A stretch of DNA of 64,000 bases, taken from assembly GCF_900115705.1 (NCBI RefSeq), contig NZ_FOXL01000010.1:1-64000 (forward strand), read 5' to 3'. Both the position numbers and the translations under genes were made by a program. The DNA is from Frateuria terrea (GTDB lineage Bacteria > Pseudomonadota > Gammaproteobacteria > Xanthomonadales > Rhodanobacteraceae). The notes beneath the pieces are model-generated. The model searched no databases. It was not told the DNA's origin and saw only the letters and a list, made by a program, of their open reading frames with translations. Below are positions 47,237 through 59,607 of the stretch, in pieces; the stretch's first letter is position 1; each line of letters starts with the position of its first letter.

Positions 47237-47290
47237 GCTTTGCGCTCTACGAAACGCACACGCAGGCCTGCGGGTGGGATCTTTCGCAAG

Positions 47291-47331
47291 AGCGGCCCCT
47301 CACTCCAGCCCTCTCCCCGGGGTGGAGAGGG
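47291..47331. repeat. REP-like repeat, inverted copy 5
   Basis: Reverse orientation: GCGGCCCCTCACTCCAGCC then CTCTCCCCGGGGTGGAGAGG. With copy 4 it makes a BIME-like pair after ppc. It continues into AGAGGGAGCAAAGGC, repeated at 47378. Confidence 0.68.
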
Positions 47332-47367
47332 AGCAAAGGCGTGGGAGTGCAAGGCTCAGTTTGACCC

Positions 47368-47383
47368 CCCTCTGGAAAGAGGG
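47368..47383. repeat. small palindrome next to uup 3' end
   Basis: CCCTCT and AGAGGG around GGAA, followed by GAGCAAAGGC as in copy 5. Probably a partial relative of the REP-like family. Confidence 0.45.
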
Positions 47384-47399
47384 AGCAAAGGCTGGAGGC

Positions 47400-49292
47400 T
47401 CAGCCCTCCAGTTCGCTCCAGCGCGAGTAGGCGCTGTCGAGTTCGGACTGCAACCGGGCGAGCGCTTCATTGGCCTGCACGATGGCCGCGCCATCCTGCT
47501 GAAAGAAGGAAGGCTCGTTCATGGCCGCGCTGCGCTCGCCGATCTGCGTTTCGAGTTGCTCGATGCGCAGCGGCAGCTGCTCCAGCTCGCGCTGGTCCTT
47601 AAAGCTCAGCTTGCGCTTGGCCGGGGCAGCTGCGGGCGCGGGCGCCGGAGCTGGAGCCGCGACCGGCGCGGATGGGCTCTTCGCCGCGGCAGGCACCGGC
47701 GTGGCGGGCCGCTGGCGCAGCCAGTCGCTGTAGCCGCCGACGTATTCGCCGATCTGGCCATCGCCCTCCAGCACCAGCGTGCTGGTCACCACGTTGTCGA
47801 GGAAGGCGCGGTCATGCGAGACCAGCAGCAGAGTGCCCGTGTAGTCGGTCAGCAACTCCTCGAGCAGCTCCAGCGTCTCGACGTCCAGGTCGTTGGTCGG
47901 TTCGTCCATGACCAGCAGATTTGACGGCTGTGCGAAAAGCTTGGCCAGCAGCAGGCGGTTGCGTTCGCCGCCGGAGAGCCGGGTGATCGGGGCGCGCGCC
48001 CGCTCGGGCGAGAACAGGAAATCCTGCAGGTAGCCGATCACGTGCTTGCGCTGCCCGCCGAGCTCGATGTACTCGCGGCCCTGCGCCACGTTGTCCAGTG
48101 CGTTGAGCCGCTCGTCCAGCTGCACCCGATGCTGATCGAAATACGCAATCTGGATGCCGGTGCCGAGCTCCACCGTGCCGCGCTCGGGGATGAGTTCGCC
48201 GAGCATGATCTTCAGCAGCGTGCTCTTGCCTGCGCCGTTGGGGCCGATGATGCCGATGCGGTCGCCGCGCATGACGGTGGTGGAGAAATCGTCGATCAGC
48301 ACACGCCCGCCATAGGCCTGGTGCACATGGTCGAGCTCGATCACCTTCTTGCCCGACGCCTGCGCGCTGGCCAGTGTCATCTTCGCGTTGCCGACCAGCT
48401 CGCGCCGTTCGGCACGCTCGCGGCGCAGCGCCTTCAACGCGCGCACGCGGCCTTCGTTGCGGGTTCGCCGGGCCTTGATGCCCTGGCGGATCCACACTTC
48501 CTCCTGCGCCAGCTTCTTGTCGAACAGCGCGTTGGCCTGGGCCTCGGCGTGCAGACGCTCCTCGCGCCGGCGCAGGTAGTTGTCGTAGTCGCCGGGCCAG
48601 TCGGTGAGCGCGCCGCGGTCGATCTCGACGATGCGGGTGGCCAGCGCGCGCAGGAAGCTGCGGTCGTGGGTGACGAACACGATCGAGCCGTCGAAGGACT
48701 TCAGGAACCCCTCGAGCCAGCCGATCGCCTCGATGTCCAGATGATTGGTCGGTTCGTCCAGCAACAGCACGTCCGGCTTCTGCACCAGCGCCTGCGCCAG
48801 CAGCACGCGGCGCTTCATGCCGCCGGACAGCGCGGCGAAATCGGTTTCGCCGGGCAACTCCAGGCGCACCAGCACCTCGTTCACCCGGCGGTCAAGGTCC
48901 CAGCCCTGCCGTGTCTCGATCTCGTGCTGCACCTCGCCCAGCACTGCGAACGAGTCGTCCGAGTGCAGGCCGGCGGCCAGCAAATGGTGGTAGCGCCCCA
49001 GCAGCCGCCCCAGGTCGCCCAGCCCTTCGGACACCACATCGAACACCGAGCCGGCGGTCGACTGCGGCACTTCCTGCGCCATCCGCGCCACGATGACGCC
49101 GTTCTGCACCCTCACTTCACCATCGTCGGGTTGCAATTGACCGGCGATCAACTTCATCAGAGTGGATTTCCCCTCGCCATTGCGGCCGACGACGCAGACG
49201 CGTTCGCCGCGCTCGATCGACAGGTCGACATCGGCAAGCAGAAGGGGGCCGCCGATGCTGAAATCGACGCGCTGCAATTGGATCAGGGACAT
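47400..49292 (-). CDS. uup: ABC-F ATPase, Uup family
   Basis: A 630-aa soluble ABC-F protein with two nucleotide-binding domains: Walker A GRNGEGKST near residue 37 and GPNGAGKST near 345; signatures LSGGMKRR and LSGGERNR; Walker B LLLDEPTNHLD and LVMDEPTNDLD. An Ala/Pro linker is followed by a C-terminal coiled coil (KRKLSFKDQRELEQLPLRIE), the Uup-type DNA-binding region. Family members act on ribosomes or on DNA structures. It is divergent from the GT4 gene across five tandem repeats. Confidence 0.95.
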   Translation of the reverse strand: MSLIQLQRVDFSIGGPLLLADVDLSIERGERVCVVGRNGEGKSTLMKLIAGQLQPDDGEVRVQNGVIVARMAQEVPQSTAGSVFDVVSEGLGDLGRLLGRYHHLLAAGLHSDDSFAVLGEVQHEIETRQGWDLDRRVNEVLVRLELPGETDFAALSGGMKRRVLLAQALVQKPDVLLLDEPTNHLDIEAIGWLEGFLKSFDGSIVFVTHDRSFLRALATRIVEIDRGALTDWPGDYDNYLRRREERLHAEAQANALFDKKLAQEEVWIRQGIKARRTRNEGRVRALKALRRERAERRELVGNAKMTLASAQASGKKVIELDHVHQAYGGRVLIDDFSTTVMRGDRIGIIGPNGAGKSTLLKIMLGELIPERGTVELGTGIQIAYFDQHRVQLDERLNALDNVAQGREYIELGGQRKHVIGYLQDFLFSPERARAPITRLSGGERNRLLLAKLFAQPSNLLVMDEPTNDLDVETLELLEELLTDYTGTLLLVSHDRAFLDNVVTSTLVLEGDGQIGEYVGGYSDWLRQRPATPVPAAAKSPSAPVAAPAPAPAPAAAPAKRKLSFKDQRELEQLPLRIEQLETQIGERSAAMNEPSFFQQDGAAIVQANEALARLQSELDSAYSRWSELEG

Positions 49293-49307
49293 CCGCCGAT
49301 TCTAGCC

Positions 49308-49377
49308 GATACGTTCTAGACGATATGTTCTAGACGATACGTACCTGGCGATACGGTCGAGCGGATACGTTCCAGCG
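49308..49377. repeat. five 14-bp tandem repeats in the uup/GT4 divergent region
   Basis: Five contiguous degenerate units start at 49308, 49322, 49336, 49350 and 49364: GATACGTTCTAGAC, GATATGTTCTAGAC, GATACGTACCTGGC, GATACGGTCGAGCG, GATACGTTCCAGCG. Phase is exact at 14 bp. They lie 16 bp upstream of the uup start and 67 bp before the GT4 start. They may be regulator-binding sites or a slippage-prone minisatellite. Confidence 0.85.
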
Positions 49378-49443
49378 GACTGCGGCGCGCACAGTCTTTT
49401 AACGCGCCCGCCACCTCGGAGGCTTCGGGCGCCGAGGATATTC

Positions 49444-50520
49444 ATGCGCATTGCCCAGATCGCCCCCCTTTGCGAGTCCGTGCCGCCACGGCTTTATGGC
49501 GGCACCGAACGCATCGTCGCCTGGCTCACCGACACCCTGGTCGAGCTCGGTCACGACGTCACCCTTTTCTCCAGCGCCGATGCGCGCACGCGTGCCGAAC
49601 TGGTGGCGGTGCGCGACCAGGCAATCCGCCTCGACCCGGTGCAGCAGAAATCCGAGCTGGCCGCGCACTTGTCGATGCTGCAGGAAGTGCGCCGCCGCGC
49701 CGACGAGTTCGACGTGCTGCATTTCCACGTCGACATGCTGCATTTCCCGATGTTCGAGGATTGCGCCGGGCGCACGCTGACGACCCTGCACGGCCGGCTC
49801 GACCTGAAGGATCTCGGCGAGGTGTACCGGCGCTGGCCCCACTATCCGCTGGTGTCGATCTCGCACGACCAGCGCCAGCCGCTGCACTTCGCCAACTGGG
49901 CGGGCACCGTGCACCATGGCCTGCCCGAGAGCCTGCACCGCCCGCATCCGCGGCCGTCCGGGGGCTACCTGGCCTTCCTCGGGCGCATATCGCCGGAGAA
50001 GCGGCCCGACCGTGCCATCGCGATCGCGCGCTTGAGCGGCATGCCGCTGAAGATCGCGGCCAAGGTCGACCTGGCCGACCGCGCCTATTTCCGCGAGGAA
50101 ATCGAGCCTCTGCTGGACGATCCGCTGGTGGAATTCATCGGCGAGATCGGCGAGGCCGACAAGGAGCGCTTCCTGGGCAATGCGGCGGCGCTGCTGTTCC
50201 CGATCGACTGGCCCGAACCCTTCGGCCTGGTGATGATCGAGGCGATGGCCTGCAGCACCCCGGTGATCGCCTGGAACTGCGGTGCGGTGCCGGAGGTGAT
50301 CGACGAGGGCATCAGCGGCTTCATCGTCGGCAGCGAGGCCGAGGCGGTGCAGGCGGTGCGGCGACTGCCACAGGTCGACCGCCATCAGGTACGTGCCGCG
50401 TTCGAGCGGCGCTTCTCGGCCGAAATCATGGCCAGCAACTATGTGGATCTCTACGAACGACGTTGCCGCGTCGCGCCGGCGCTGCCGGCCTGGCCGGTGG
50501 CCCGGGAGGCGACACGATGA
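49444..50520 (+). CDS. glycosyltransferase family 4, paired with debranching enzyme
   Basis: A 358-aa GT-B enzyme: IAQIAPLCESVPPRLYGGTER at the start, HFHVDMLHFPMF, FLGRISPEKRPDRAIAIA in the donor domain, and PEPFGLVMIEAMACSTPVIA with the E-x7-E motif. It is coupled to the next gene by an ATGA overlap. That pairing with an amylo-alpha-1,6-glucosidase is widespread in proteobacteria; the GT probably uses a glucosyl or mannosyl donor, but the acceptor is not known. Confidence 0.88.
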   Translation: MRIAQIAPLCESVPPRLYGGTERIVAWLTDTLVELGHDVTLFSSADARTRAELVAVRDQAIRLDPVQQKSELAAHLSMLQEVRRRADEFDVLHFHVDMLHFPMFEDCAGRTLTTLHGRLDLKDLGEVYRRWPHYPLVSISHDQRQPLHFANWAGTVHHGLPESLHRPHPRPSGGYLAFLGRISPEKRPDRAIAIARLSGMPLKIAAKVDLADRAYFREEIEPLLDDPLVEFIGEIGEADKERFLGNAAALLFPIDWPEPFGLVMIEAMACSTPVIAWNCGAVPEVIDEGISGFIVGSEAEAVQAVRRLPQVDRHQVRAAFERRFSAEIMASNYVDLYERRCRVAPALPAWPVAREATR

Positions 50521-52649
50521 GCGAAGCGACGCAGGACGACGAAACCCCTTCGGCCGGCACCTCACGCGGGCAGTACTCGTTGAAGTCCGGCGATACTTTC
50601 GTCGTCTGCGACGCCTACGGCGATATCCGCGGCGATGCCAGTGGCCTGTTCCACAACGACACGCGCATGCTGTCGCACTTCACCCTGGACCTGGGCGGCA
50701 AACCGCCCTCGCTGCTCAGCGCCGCGATCAGCCACGACAACGTGCTGTTCACCGCCAACCTCTCCAACAAGCCATTGCCGCCGATGGGCGAGCGCGCCAC
50801 GCCGCAGGGCGTGATCCACCTGCAGCGCATGCGCTTTCTATGGGACGCGCGCCTGTACGAGCGCATCGCCTGCGTCAACTACGGCGACAGCGAGGTGCAG
50901 GTGACGCTGGCGCTGCGCTTCGGTGCCGACTTCCGCGACATCTTCGAGGTGCGCGGCACGTCGCGGAAGAAGCGCGGCACGTTGCACGAACCGAAGGTCG
51001 GCGAAACGTCGGTGGCGCTGCGCTACGACGGCCTGGACGGGGTCACGCGCTGTTCGGTGATCTGCCTGTCCACGTTGCCGGACCGGCTGGACGGTGATTC
51101 GGCCGAACTCAGGCTGGTGCTGCCGCGCCTGAGCAACACCGAGCTCTATGTCGAAATCGGCCCGGATCACGCGCAACCCAGCCGCGAGCGCTTCCGCGCC
51201 GCCGCCGCCAAGGCACGCCGGGCGATGCGCCGGCGCCGCGGCCATGGGGCTCGCCCACGCAGCAATGCGCGGCTGTTCAACGCCTGGCTGGAGCGCTCGC
51301 GCGCGGACATCGCCTTGCTGGTCAGCGAATTCCCCACCGGGCCGTACCCTTGCGCAGGCATTCCCTGGTTCGCCACGCCGTTCGGGCGCGACGGCATCAT
51401 CACGGCGATGCAGCTGCTGTGGCTGGACGCCAGCCTGGCGCGTGGCGTGCTCGGCTACCTCGCCGAGCACCAGGCACACGAGACCTCGGCCTTCCGCGAT
51501 TCGGCGCCGGGCAAAATCATGCACGAGACGCGCAAAAGCGAAATGGCCGAGCTCGGCGAGGTGCCGTTCGGCCGCTACTACGGCGGCGTCGACACCACGC
51601 CGCTGTACGTGATGCTCGCCGGTGCCTATGCCGAGCGCACCGGCGACGAAGTGTTCATCGACAAGCTTTGGCCTGCGCTCACTGCCGCGATGGGCTGGAT
51701 CGAGCGCACCTGCGACAAGGACCCGCACGGCTTCCTTACCTACGCTCAGGGCGAGAAGGGCGGCCTGCTCAACCAGGGCTGGAAGGACAGCGAGGATTCG
51801 GTGTTCCACGCCGACGGCACCATCCCGCCGGCGCCGATCGCGCTGGTGGAAGTGCAGGGTTACGTCTATGCCGCGCTGATCGCGATGGCACGGCTGGCCG
51901 AGCGGCGGGGCGACGACGACGCCTCGGCGCAGTGGCGCCACCGCGCGCTCGCCATGCGCAAGGCGGTGGAGGAGCTGTTCTGGGACGAGGAGATGGGCAA
52001 CTACGGCATCGCCCGCGACGGCAACGACACGCTGTGCCGCGTGCGCGCTTCCAACGCAGGCCATTTGCTCTATGTCGGCCTGCCCAAGCTGTGGCGAGCG
52101 CGGAAGGTGATCCGCCAGTTCCGCTCGGCGCCCTTCGACAGCGGCTGGGGCGTGCGCACCCTGGCGATGCAACAGGCGCGCTACAACCCGATGTCCTACC
52201 ACGACGGCTCGGTGTGGCCGCATGACGTGGCCATCTGCGCTGCCGGCATGGCGCACTACGGCGAGCGGGACGATGCCGTGCGCCTGCTCGGCGAGACCTT
52301 CGAGGCGGCCGTGCATTTCGGCATGCGCCTGCCCGAACTTTTCTGCGGCTTTCCCCGCGCCACCGGTGAGCCGCCGATCGCCTACCCGGTCGCCTGCCTG
52401 CCACAGGCCTGGGCGGCCGGTTCGGTGTTCATGATGCTGCAGGCGTGCCTGGGCGTCACCGTCGATGGCCGCCGCGGCGAGGTGCGCATCGACCGCCCGA
52501 GCCTGCCCGCCGGCGTCGACCGCCTGACCCTGCACAAACTGGACGTGGGCGGCGACAGCATCGACCTCGGCTTCGAGCGGATCGGCTCGCGCACCGTGGC
52601 ATTCCGGGCCGGCGGCTCGGCAGACGTGCGGATCCTGGCCAAGGTCTAG
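50517..52649 (+). CDS. amylo-alpha-1,6-glucosidase (glycogen debranching enzyme family)
   Basis: A 710-aa protein. The N-terminal GDE_N_bis-like domain has DTFVVCDAYGDIRGDASGLF and NDTRMLSHFTL. The C-terminal (alpha/alpha)6 glucosidase region has AGIPWFATPFGRDGIITAMQ, GGVDTTPLYVML, QGWKDSEDSVFHADG and YHDGSVWPHD, with acidic catalytic candidates. It probably removes alpha-1,6 branches from glycogen or a similar glucan. ATG 50517 overlaps the GT4 stop. The family is often misannotated; a role in compatible-solute or storage-glucan turnover is possible. Confidence 0.88.
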   Translation: MSEATQDDETPSAGTSRGQYSLKSGDTFVVCDAYGDIRGDASGLFHNDTRMLSHFTLDLGGKPPSLLSAAISHDNVLFTANLSNKPLPPMGERATPQGVIHLQRMRFLWDARLYERIACVNYGDSEVQVTLALRFGADFRDIFEVRGTSRKKRGTLHEPKVGETSVALRYDGLDGVTRCSVICLSTLPDRLDGDSAELRLVLPRLSNTELYVEIGPDHAQPSRERFRAAAAKARRAMRRRRGHGARPRSNARLFNAWLERSRADIALLVSEFPTGPYPCAGIPWFATPFGRDGIITAMQLLWLDASLARGVLGYLAEHQAHETSAFRDSAPGKIMHETRKSEMAELGEVPFGRYYGGVDTTPLYVMLAGAYAERTGDEVFIDKLWPALTAAMGWIERTCDKDPHGFLTYAQGEKGGLLNQGWKDSEDSVFHADGTIPPAPIALVEVQGYVYAALIAMARLAERRGDDDASAQWRHRALAMRKAVEELFWDEEMGNYGIARDGNDTLCRVRASNAGHLLYVGLPKLWRARKVIRQFRSAPFDSGWGVRTLAMQQARYNPMSYHDGSVWPHDVAICAAGMAHYGERDDAVRLLGETFEAAVHFGMRLPELFCGFPRATGEPPIAYPVACLPQAWAAGSVFMMLQACLGVTVDGRRGEVRIDRPSLPAGVDRLTLHKLDVGGDSIDLGFERIGSRTVAFRAGGSADVRILAKV

Positions 52650-52759
52650 CCATCCTGCTCAAGGGAAGGACCGGGGCCGCTGAAAGCCGCCTTGCGCGCA
52701 ATGTGATTCCTCCGTGAATTCGGCGCCATAATGGACGTCCGGACCCGGGGGGAGTCGCC

Positions 52760-55618
<2,859 letters not shown>

Positions 55619-55843
55619 TGCGCCCGGGGTGCGTTTCCGCATGCGACGAGGGAAGCCCCCACGGGACGCCCCGCCGGTGGTGCGAAGCGAAGCAGTACTT
55701 GGAAGCACCCGCCAGGCGGGCTCGACAGGACGCGTTGCACAACCTCGCCACAAAAGGGCGGAACAACAGCCATTTGCACGACCAACTTATGGCTTTTCGG
55801 TGGATATTGAAGCCGGCCTGGATTAAGGTCTGCTCTACGTGAC

Positions 55844-56923
55844 ATGACGTCGTCGTCGGCGGCGGGGAATACCGGTGTGAGTCCAGAATCGTTTTCGTCC
55901 AGCCGCCTCGGCGCCCTGTTGGCCATCACCCTGTTGTGGCTGGTCGCCAGCGTGGCCCACGCCGGCCAGGCGGCCATCGTGGTCGACGCCACCACCGGGC
56001 GCGTGCTGGGCCAGGTCAACGCGGACGAACAGAACTATCCGGCCTCGCTGACCAAGATGATGACTCTCTACCTCACCTTCCGCGAGCTCAAGGCCGGCCG
56101 CCTCACCCTCGAAGACAACCTGCCGGTGTCCCGCTGGGCCGCCGACCGGGAACCGAGCAAGCTGGGCCTGCGCCCGGGCCAGACCATCACGGTGCAGGAC
56201 TGCATCCTGGCGATGGTGACCAAGTCGGCCAACGACGCGGCTACCGTGGCGGCAGAAAGCATCGGCGGCACGGAAACGGGTTTCGCCGATATGATGAACG
56301 CCCAGGCGGCACTGCTGGGCATGGCCGGTACGCACTTCGACAACGCCTCAGGCCTGCCCGATCCGAGGAACGTGTCCACCGCGCGCGACCTGCTGACGCT
56401 CGCCATGGCGCTCTACCGGGACTTCCCGCAGTACGCGCACTACTTCTCGACCACGCAGTTCACCTTCGAAGGTCGCGTGGTGCACGGCCACAACCACCTG
56501 ATGGACCGTTACGACGGCATGGATGGGCTGAAGACCGGCTACACCGCGGCCTCGGGTTTCAACCTGGCTTCCACCGCCGTGCGCGATGGCCATCGGCTGT
56601 TCGCCGTGGTGCTGGGCGGACGCACGGCCAACAAGCGCGATTCGTTGATGGCCAGCCTGCTCGACGCCGGCTTCGAGCAGAGCGAAGCGGCCGCTGCGTT
56701 GGCCGCCGCGGGCCAACCGCCTACCGGCGTGGCCCACCGCGTGCTGGCCGCGCTCTCGCCGATCGCCAGCGCCGAGGCCGATCCGGCGCCCGCTTCGGCA
56801 CCGCGGCGTGTGAAACACCGCGGTGCCGCCCGTCGCTCCGGCCACCGCCCGCACCATCACGCGGCCAAGCAACTTGCCGATCGCAAGTCGAAGCGGACGA
56901 CCTCGAAAGGTAGCGACGACTGA
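55844..56923 (+). CDS. D-alanyl-D-alanine carboxypeptidase (peptidase S11)
   Basis: A 359-aa periplasmic penicillin-binding protein that trims peptidoglycan stem peptides. The signal peptide (about residues 22-40) is LGALLAITLLWLVASVAHA. The three active-site motifs are SLTK (68-71), SAN (128-130) and KTG (230-232). The usual PBP5-type C-terminal domain is missing; instead there is a basic Arg/His/Lys-rich tail from about 305, which may bind the membrane or cell wall. ATG 55844 is the first Met. A bidirectional terminator follows. Confidence 0.92.
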   Translation: MTSSSAAGNTGVSPESFSSSRLGALLAITLLWLVASVAHAGQAAIVVDATTGRVLGQVNADEQNYPASLTKMMTLYLTFRELKAGRLTLEDNLPVSRWAADREPSKLGLRPGQTITVQDCILAMVTKSANDAATVAAESIGGTETGFADMMNAQAALLGMAGTHFDNASGLPDPRNVSTARDLLTLAMALYRDFPQYAHYFSTTQFTFEGRVVHGHNHLMDRYDGMDGLKTGYTAASGFNLASTAVRDGHRLFAVVLGGRTANKRDSLMASLLDAGFEQSEAAAALAAAGQPPTGVAHRVLAALSPIASAEADPAPASAPRRVKHRGAARRSGHRPHHHAAKQLADRKSKRTTSKGSDD

Positions 56924-56954
56924 GGTTGCCGTCGGCCGCATGGCAGCAGACGGA

Positions 56955-56986
56955 CAAAAAAAACCCGCGGCGAGCCGCGGGTTTTT
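56955..56986. terminator. bidirectional intrinsic terminator (carboxypeptidase / metK)
   Basis: AACCCGCGG and CCGCGGGTT form a stem with a 4-nt loop, with an A-run on the left and TTTTT on the right. It serves both convergent genes. Confidence 0.9.
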
Positions 56987-57003
56987 GTTGACCAAGGGTG
57001 CGC

Positions 57004-58215
57004 TTACCTGCGCTTGCCACCCAGCCCGGCGTCGGCGCGCAGCGCCTCGGCCTTGTCGGTCTTCTCCCACGAGAACGCGGTGAAGGTGCTGCCGTCGGCG
57101 GCCTTCATCTCGTAGGGCTGGCGGCCGAAGTGGCCGTAGCTGGCGGTCTGCTGGTACATCGGGTGGATCAGATCCAGCATCTTGATGATGCCGTACGGGC
57201 GCAGGTCGAAGTGCTTGCGGATCAGCTTCTCGATCTTCTCGTCCGCGATCTTGCCGGTACCGAAGGTGGTCACCGAAATCGAGGTCGGCTCCGCCACGCC
57301 GATGGCGTAGGAAACCTGCACCTCACAACGGTCGGCCAGGCCGGCGGCGACGATGTTCTTGGCCACGTAGCGCGCCGCATAGGCGGCCGAGCGGTCGACC
57401 TTGGACGGATCCTTGCCCGAGAACGCGCCGCCGCCGTGGCGGGCCCAGCCGCCGTAGGTGTCGACGATGATCTTGCGGCCGGTCAGGCCGCAGTCGCCCA
57501 CGGGGCCGCCGATCACGAACTTGCCGGTCGGGTTGATGTGGAATTTGGTGCCCTTGTGCAGCAGCTTCGCCGGCAGCACGGGCTTCAGGATCTCCTCGCG
57601 CACCGCCTCGACCAGGTCCTTCTGCTTGATGCCCGGGTCGTGCTGGGTCGAGAGCACGACGGCGTCGATGGCGACGGCCACGTCGTTCTCGTAGCGCAGC
57701 GTCACCTGACTCTTGGCGTCCGGACGCAGCCACGGCAGCGGGGAGTTCTTCTTCTTGCGGATCTTGGCCTGCTGCTCGACCAGGCGGTGCGAGTAGTAGA
57801 TCGCCGCCGGCATGAAGTCCTTCGTCTCATTGGTGGCGTAGCCGAACATCAGGCCCTGGTCGCCGGCGCCCTGTTCCTCGGGTTTCTTGCGGTCCACGCC
57901 CTGGTTGATGTCGGGCGACTGCTTGCCGATCAGGTTGAGCACGCCGCAGGTAGCGCCGTCGAAGCCGACGTCGGAGGAGTCGTAGCCGATGTCCAGGATC
58001 ACCTTGCGGGTCAGGCCCTCCAGGTCGATCCAGGCGGAAGTGGTGATCTCGCCGGCGACGATGGCCACGCCGGTCTTCACCATCGTCTCGCACGCCACGC
58101 GCGCGCGCGGGTCCTGCGCCAGGATGGCGTCGAGGACGGCGTCGGAAATCTGGTCGGCGACCTTGTCGGGATGGCCTTCGGAGACCGACTCGGAGGTGAA
58201 GAGGTAGTTGCTCAT
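57004..58215 (-). CDS. metK: S-adenosylmethionine synthetase
   Basis: A 403-aa enzyme that makes SAM from methionine and ATP. Seen: [20 protein letters not shown] with the ATP-site His near residue 17, the catalytic [22 protein letters not shown], the P-loop-like [18 protein letters not shown] and [13 protein letters not shown]. With ahcY and metF it completes most of the activated methyl cycle in this window. An AAGGAAGG element precedes the start. No known SAM riboswitch motif was seen in the 48 bp upstream. Confidence 0.97.
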   Translation of the reverse strand: MSNYLFTSESVSEGHPDKVADQISDAVLDAILAQDPRARVACETMVKTGVAIVAGEITTSAWIDLEGLTRKVILDIGYDSSDVGFDGATCGVLNLIGKQSPDINQGVDRKKPEEQGAGDQGLMFGYATNETKDFMPAAIYYSHRLVEQQAKIRKKKNSPLPWLRPDAKSQVTLRYENDVAVAIDAVVLSTQHDPGIKQKDLVEAVREEILKPVLPAKLLHKGTKFHINPTGKFVIGGPVGDCGLTGRKIIVDTYGGWARHGGGAFSGKDPSKVDRSAAYAARYVAKNIVAAGLADRCEVQVSYAIGVAEPTSISVTTFGTGKIADEKIEKLIRKHFDLRPYGIIKMLDLIHPMYQQTASYGHFGRQPYEMKAADGSTFTAFSWEKTDKAEALRADAGLGGKRR

Positions 58216-58365
58216 CGCGGGTTATATCCTTCCTTTCGGATACAGAGATAAAGAAGCCGCGCATGATACACGCGGCCGTGGCAGATTGCAGGCCAGCGTA
58301 CTACCCAGGGGTGAAGGTTTCATACCCGTTCAGGCGGCGGACGGCTGGACGGCTAAACGTGCGCC

Positions 58366-58393
58366 TGGCTCCCTCTTCCCGGGAGAGGGCTCC
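58366..58393. repeat. REP-like repeat, partial copy 6
   Basis: CCCTCTTCCCGGGAGAGGG palindrome without the long tail. It lies in the metK-dusB gap. Confidence 0.5.
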
Positions 58394-58406
58394 TATCGGC
58401 GAGAAG

Positions 58407-59393
58407 TCAAGCCGCGGCACGCCGCAGCTCGCCGAGACCGGCGAAGTACTCGGCGGTCAGGCGCAACTGCTCGCCGGCGCCCTCGGCCCGGTTGACCACA
58501 TGCCGGAACGCGACGTTCTCCGGCCGATCCTTGGCATACCACCCCAGATGCTTGCGCGCGATGCGCACACCCGCGTGCTCGCCGTAGAAGGCGTAGAGGT
58601 GTTCCAGGTGGCCGAGCAGGATCGCGGCCACCTCGGCAGGCGTGGGCTCGGGCAGCTTCTCGCCGGTGGCGAGGTAATGGGCGACCTCGCGGAAAATCCA
58701 TGGGCGCCCCTGCGCGCCGCGACCGATCATCACTGCGTCGGCGCCGGTCACATCGAGTACGTGGCGGGCACGCTCGGGGCTGGTGACGTTGCCGTTGGCG
58801 AGCACCGGGATACGTACGGCGGCCTTCACCGCGGCAATGGTGTCGTACTCGGCCTCGCCCTCGTATTTGTCCGCGCGCGTGCGCCCGTGCACCGAAAGTG
58901 CGGCGATGCCGCTGTCTTCGGCGATGCGCGCGATGCTCAGGGCGTTCCTGTGTTCGTGATCCCAGCCGGTACGGATCTTCAACGTCACCGGCACCTCGAC
59001 AGCGTCGGCCACCGCCTTGCAGATGCGCGCCACAAGCGGCTCGTCCTGCAACAGCGCCGAGCCCGACCATACGTTGCAGACCTTCTTGGCCGGGCAACCC
59101 ATATTGATGTCGATGATCTGCGCGCCATTGGCCACGTTGAAACGCGCCGCCTCGGCCAGCATGCCCGGGTCGTAGCCAGCGATCTGCACGCTGACCGGCT
59201 CCGGTTCGCCGGCGTGATCCATGCGGTGCAGCGACTTGCGGGTGTGCCAGAGCTTCGGGTCCGCGGTGGTCATCTCCGACACGGCCAGCCCCGCGCCGAG
59301 CCGTTTGCACAGCAGGCGGAAGGGCTTGTCGGTGACCCCGGCCATGGGCGCGAGCACCACGGGCGGGTCGATGCGGTACGGGCCGATCTGCAT
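58407..59393 (-). CDS. dusB: tRNA-dihydrouridine synthase B
   Basis: A 328-aa FMN enzyme that reduces uridines in the tRNA D-loop. Seen: IGPYRIDPPVVLAPMAGVTD, the catalytic NMGCPAKKVCN with its Cys, VTLKIRTGWDHEHRN and IGRGAQGRPWIF. The pattern with GCPAKK followed by SGSALL fits DusB. In many gammaproteobacteria dusB precedes fis; here the next - strand gene is metK, so the fis linkage is absent. Alternative: another Dus subtype. Confidence 0.93.
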   Translation of the reverse strand: MQIGPYRIDPPVVLAPMAGVTDKPFRLLCKRLGAGLAVSEMTTADPKLWHTRKSLHRMDHAGEPEPVSVQIAGYDPGMLAEAARFNVANGAQIIDINMGCPAKKVCNVWSGSALLQDEPLVARICKAVADAVEVPVTLKIRTGWDHEHRNALSIARIAEDSGIAALSVHGRTRADKYEGEAEYDTIAAVKAAVRIPVLANGNVTSPERARHVLDVTGADAVMIGRGAQGRPWIFREVAHYLATGEKLPEPTPAEVAAILLGHLEHLYAFYGEHAGVRIARKHLGWYAKDRPENVAFRHVVNRAEGAGEQLRLTAEYFAGLGELRRAAA

Positions 59394-59417
59394 CCTGCCA
59401 TTGTATCGCCGCCGCTT

Positions 59418-59607
59418 CTACGAGCGGGGTGCGGCCCCGGTCGCGCGCTCCGTGCGTGCCCGCCAGAACAGCAGGCCCGTCACCAGGAGGAACCGCGGCA
59501 GCAGCCCGGAGGCGATCACGACGGTGCGCCAGACCGGTCCGGTGGTACCCGCATGCAGCGGATAGATCGCGTTGCGCCAACGCTCGGCATGGACTGTGTC
59601 AGGAGAA
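59418..59607 (-). pseudogene. PepSY-type membrane protein C-terminal remnant
   Basis: On the - strand a stretch reads RWRNAIYPLHAG, then TTGPVWRTVVIASGLLPRFL, then LVTGLLFWRARTERATG, and ends at a TAG (59418-59420). This is the final helix and tail of a PepSY-associated membrane protein, a siderophore-linked reductase family. No start or upstream domain remains: the neighbouring symporter gene ends at 59608. It is a decayed fragment. Confidence 0.68.

Noticed and set aside
49308-49377. CRISPR array
   Set aside because: The units are contiguous with no spacers, degenerate, and there are no cas genes nearby.
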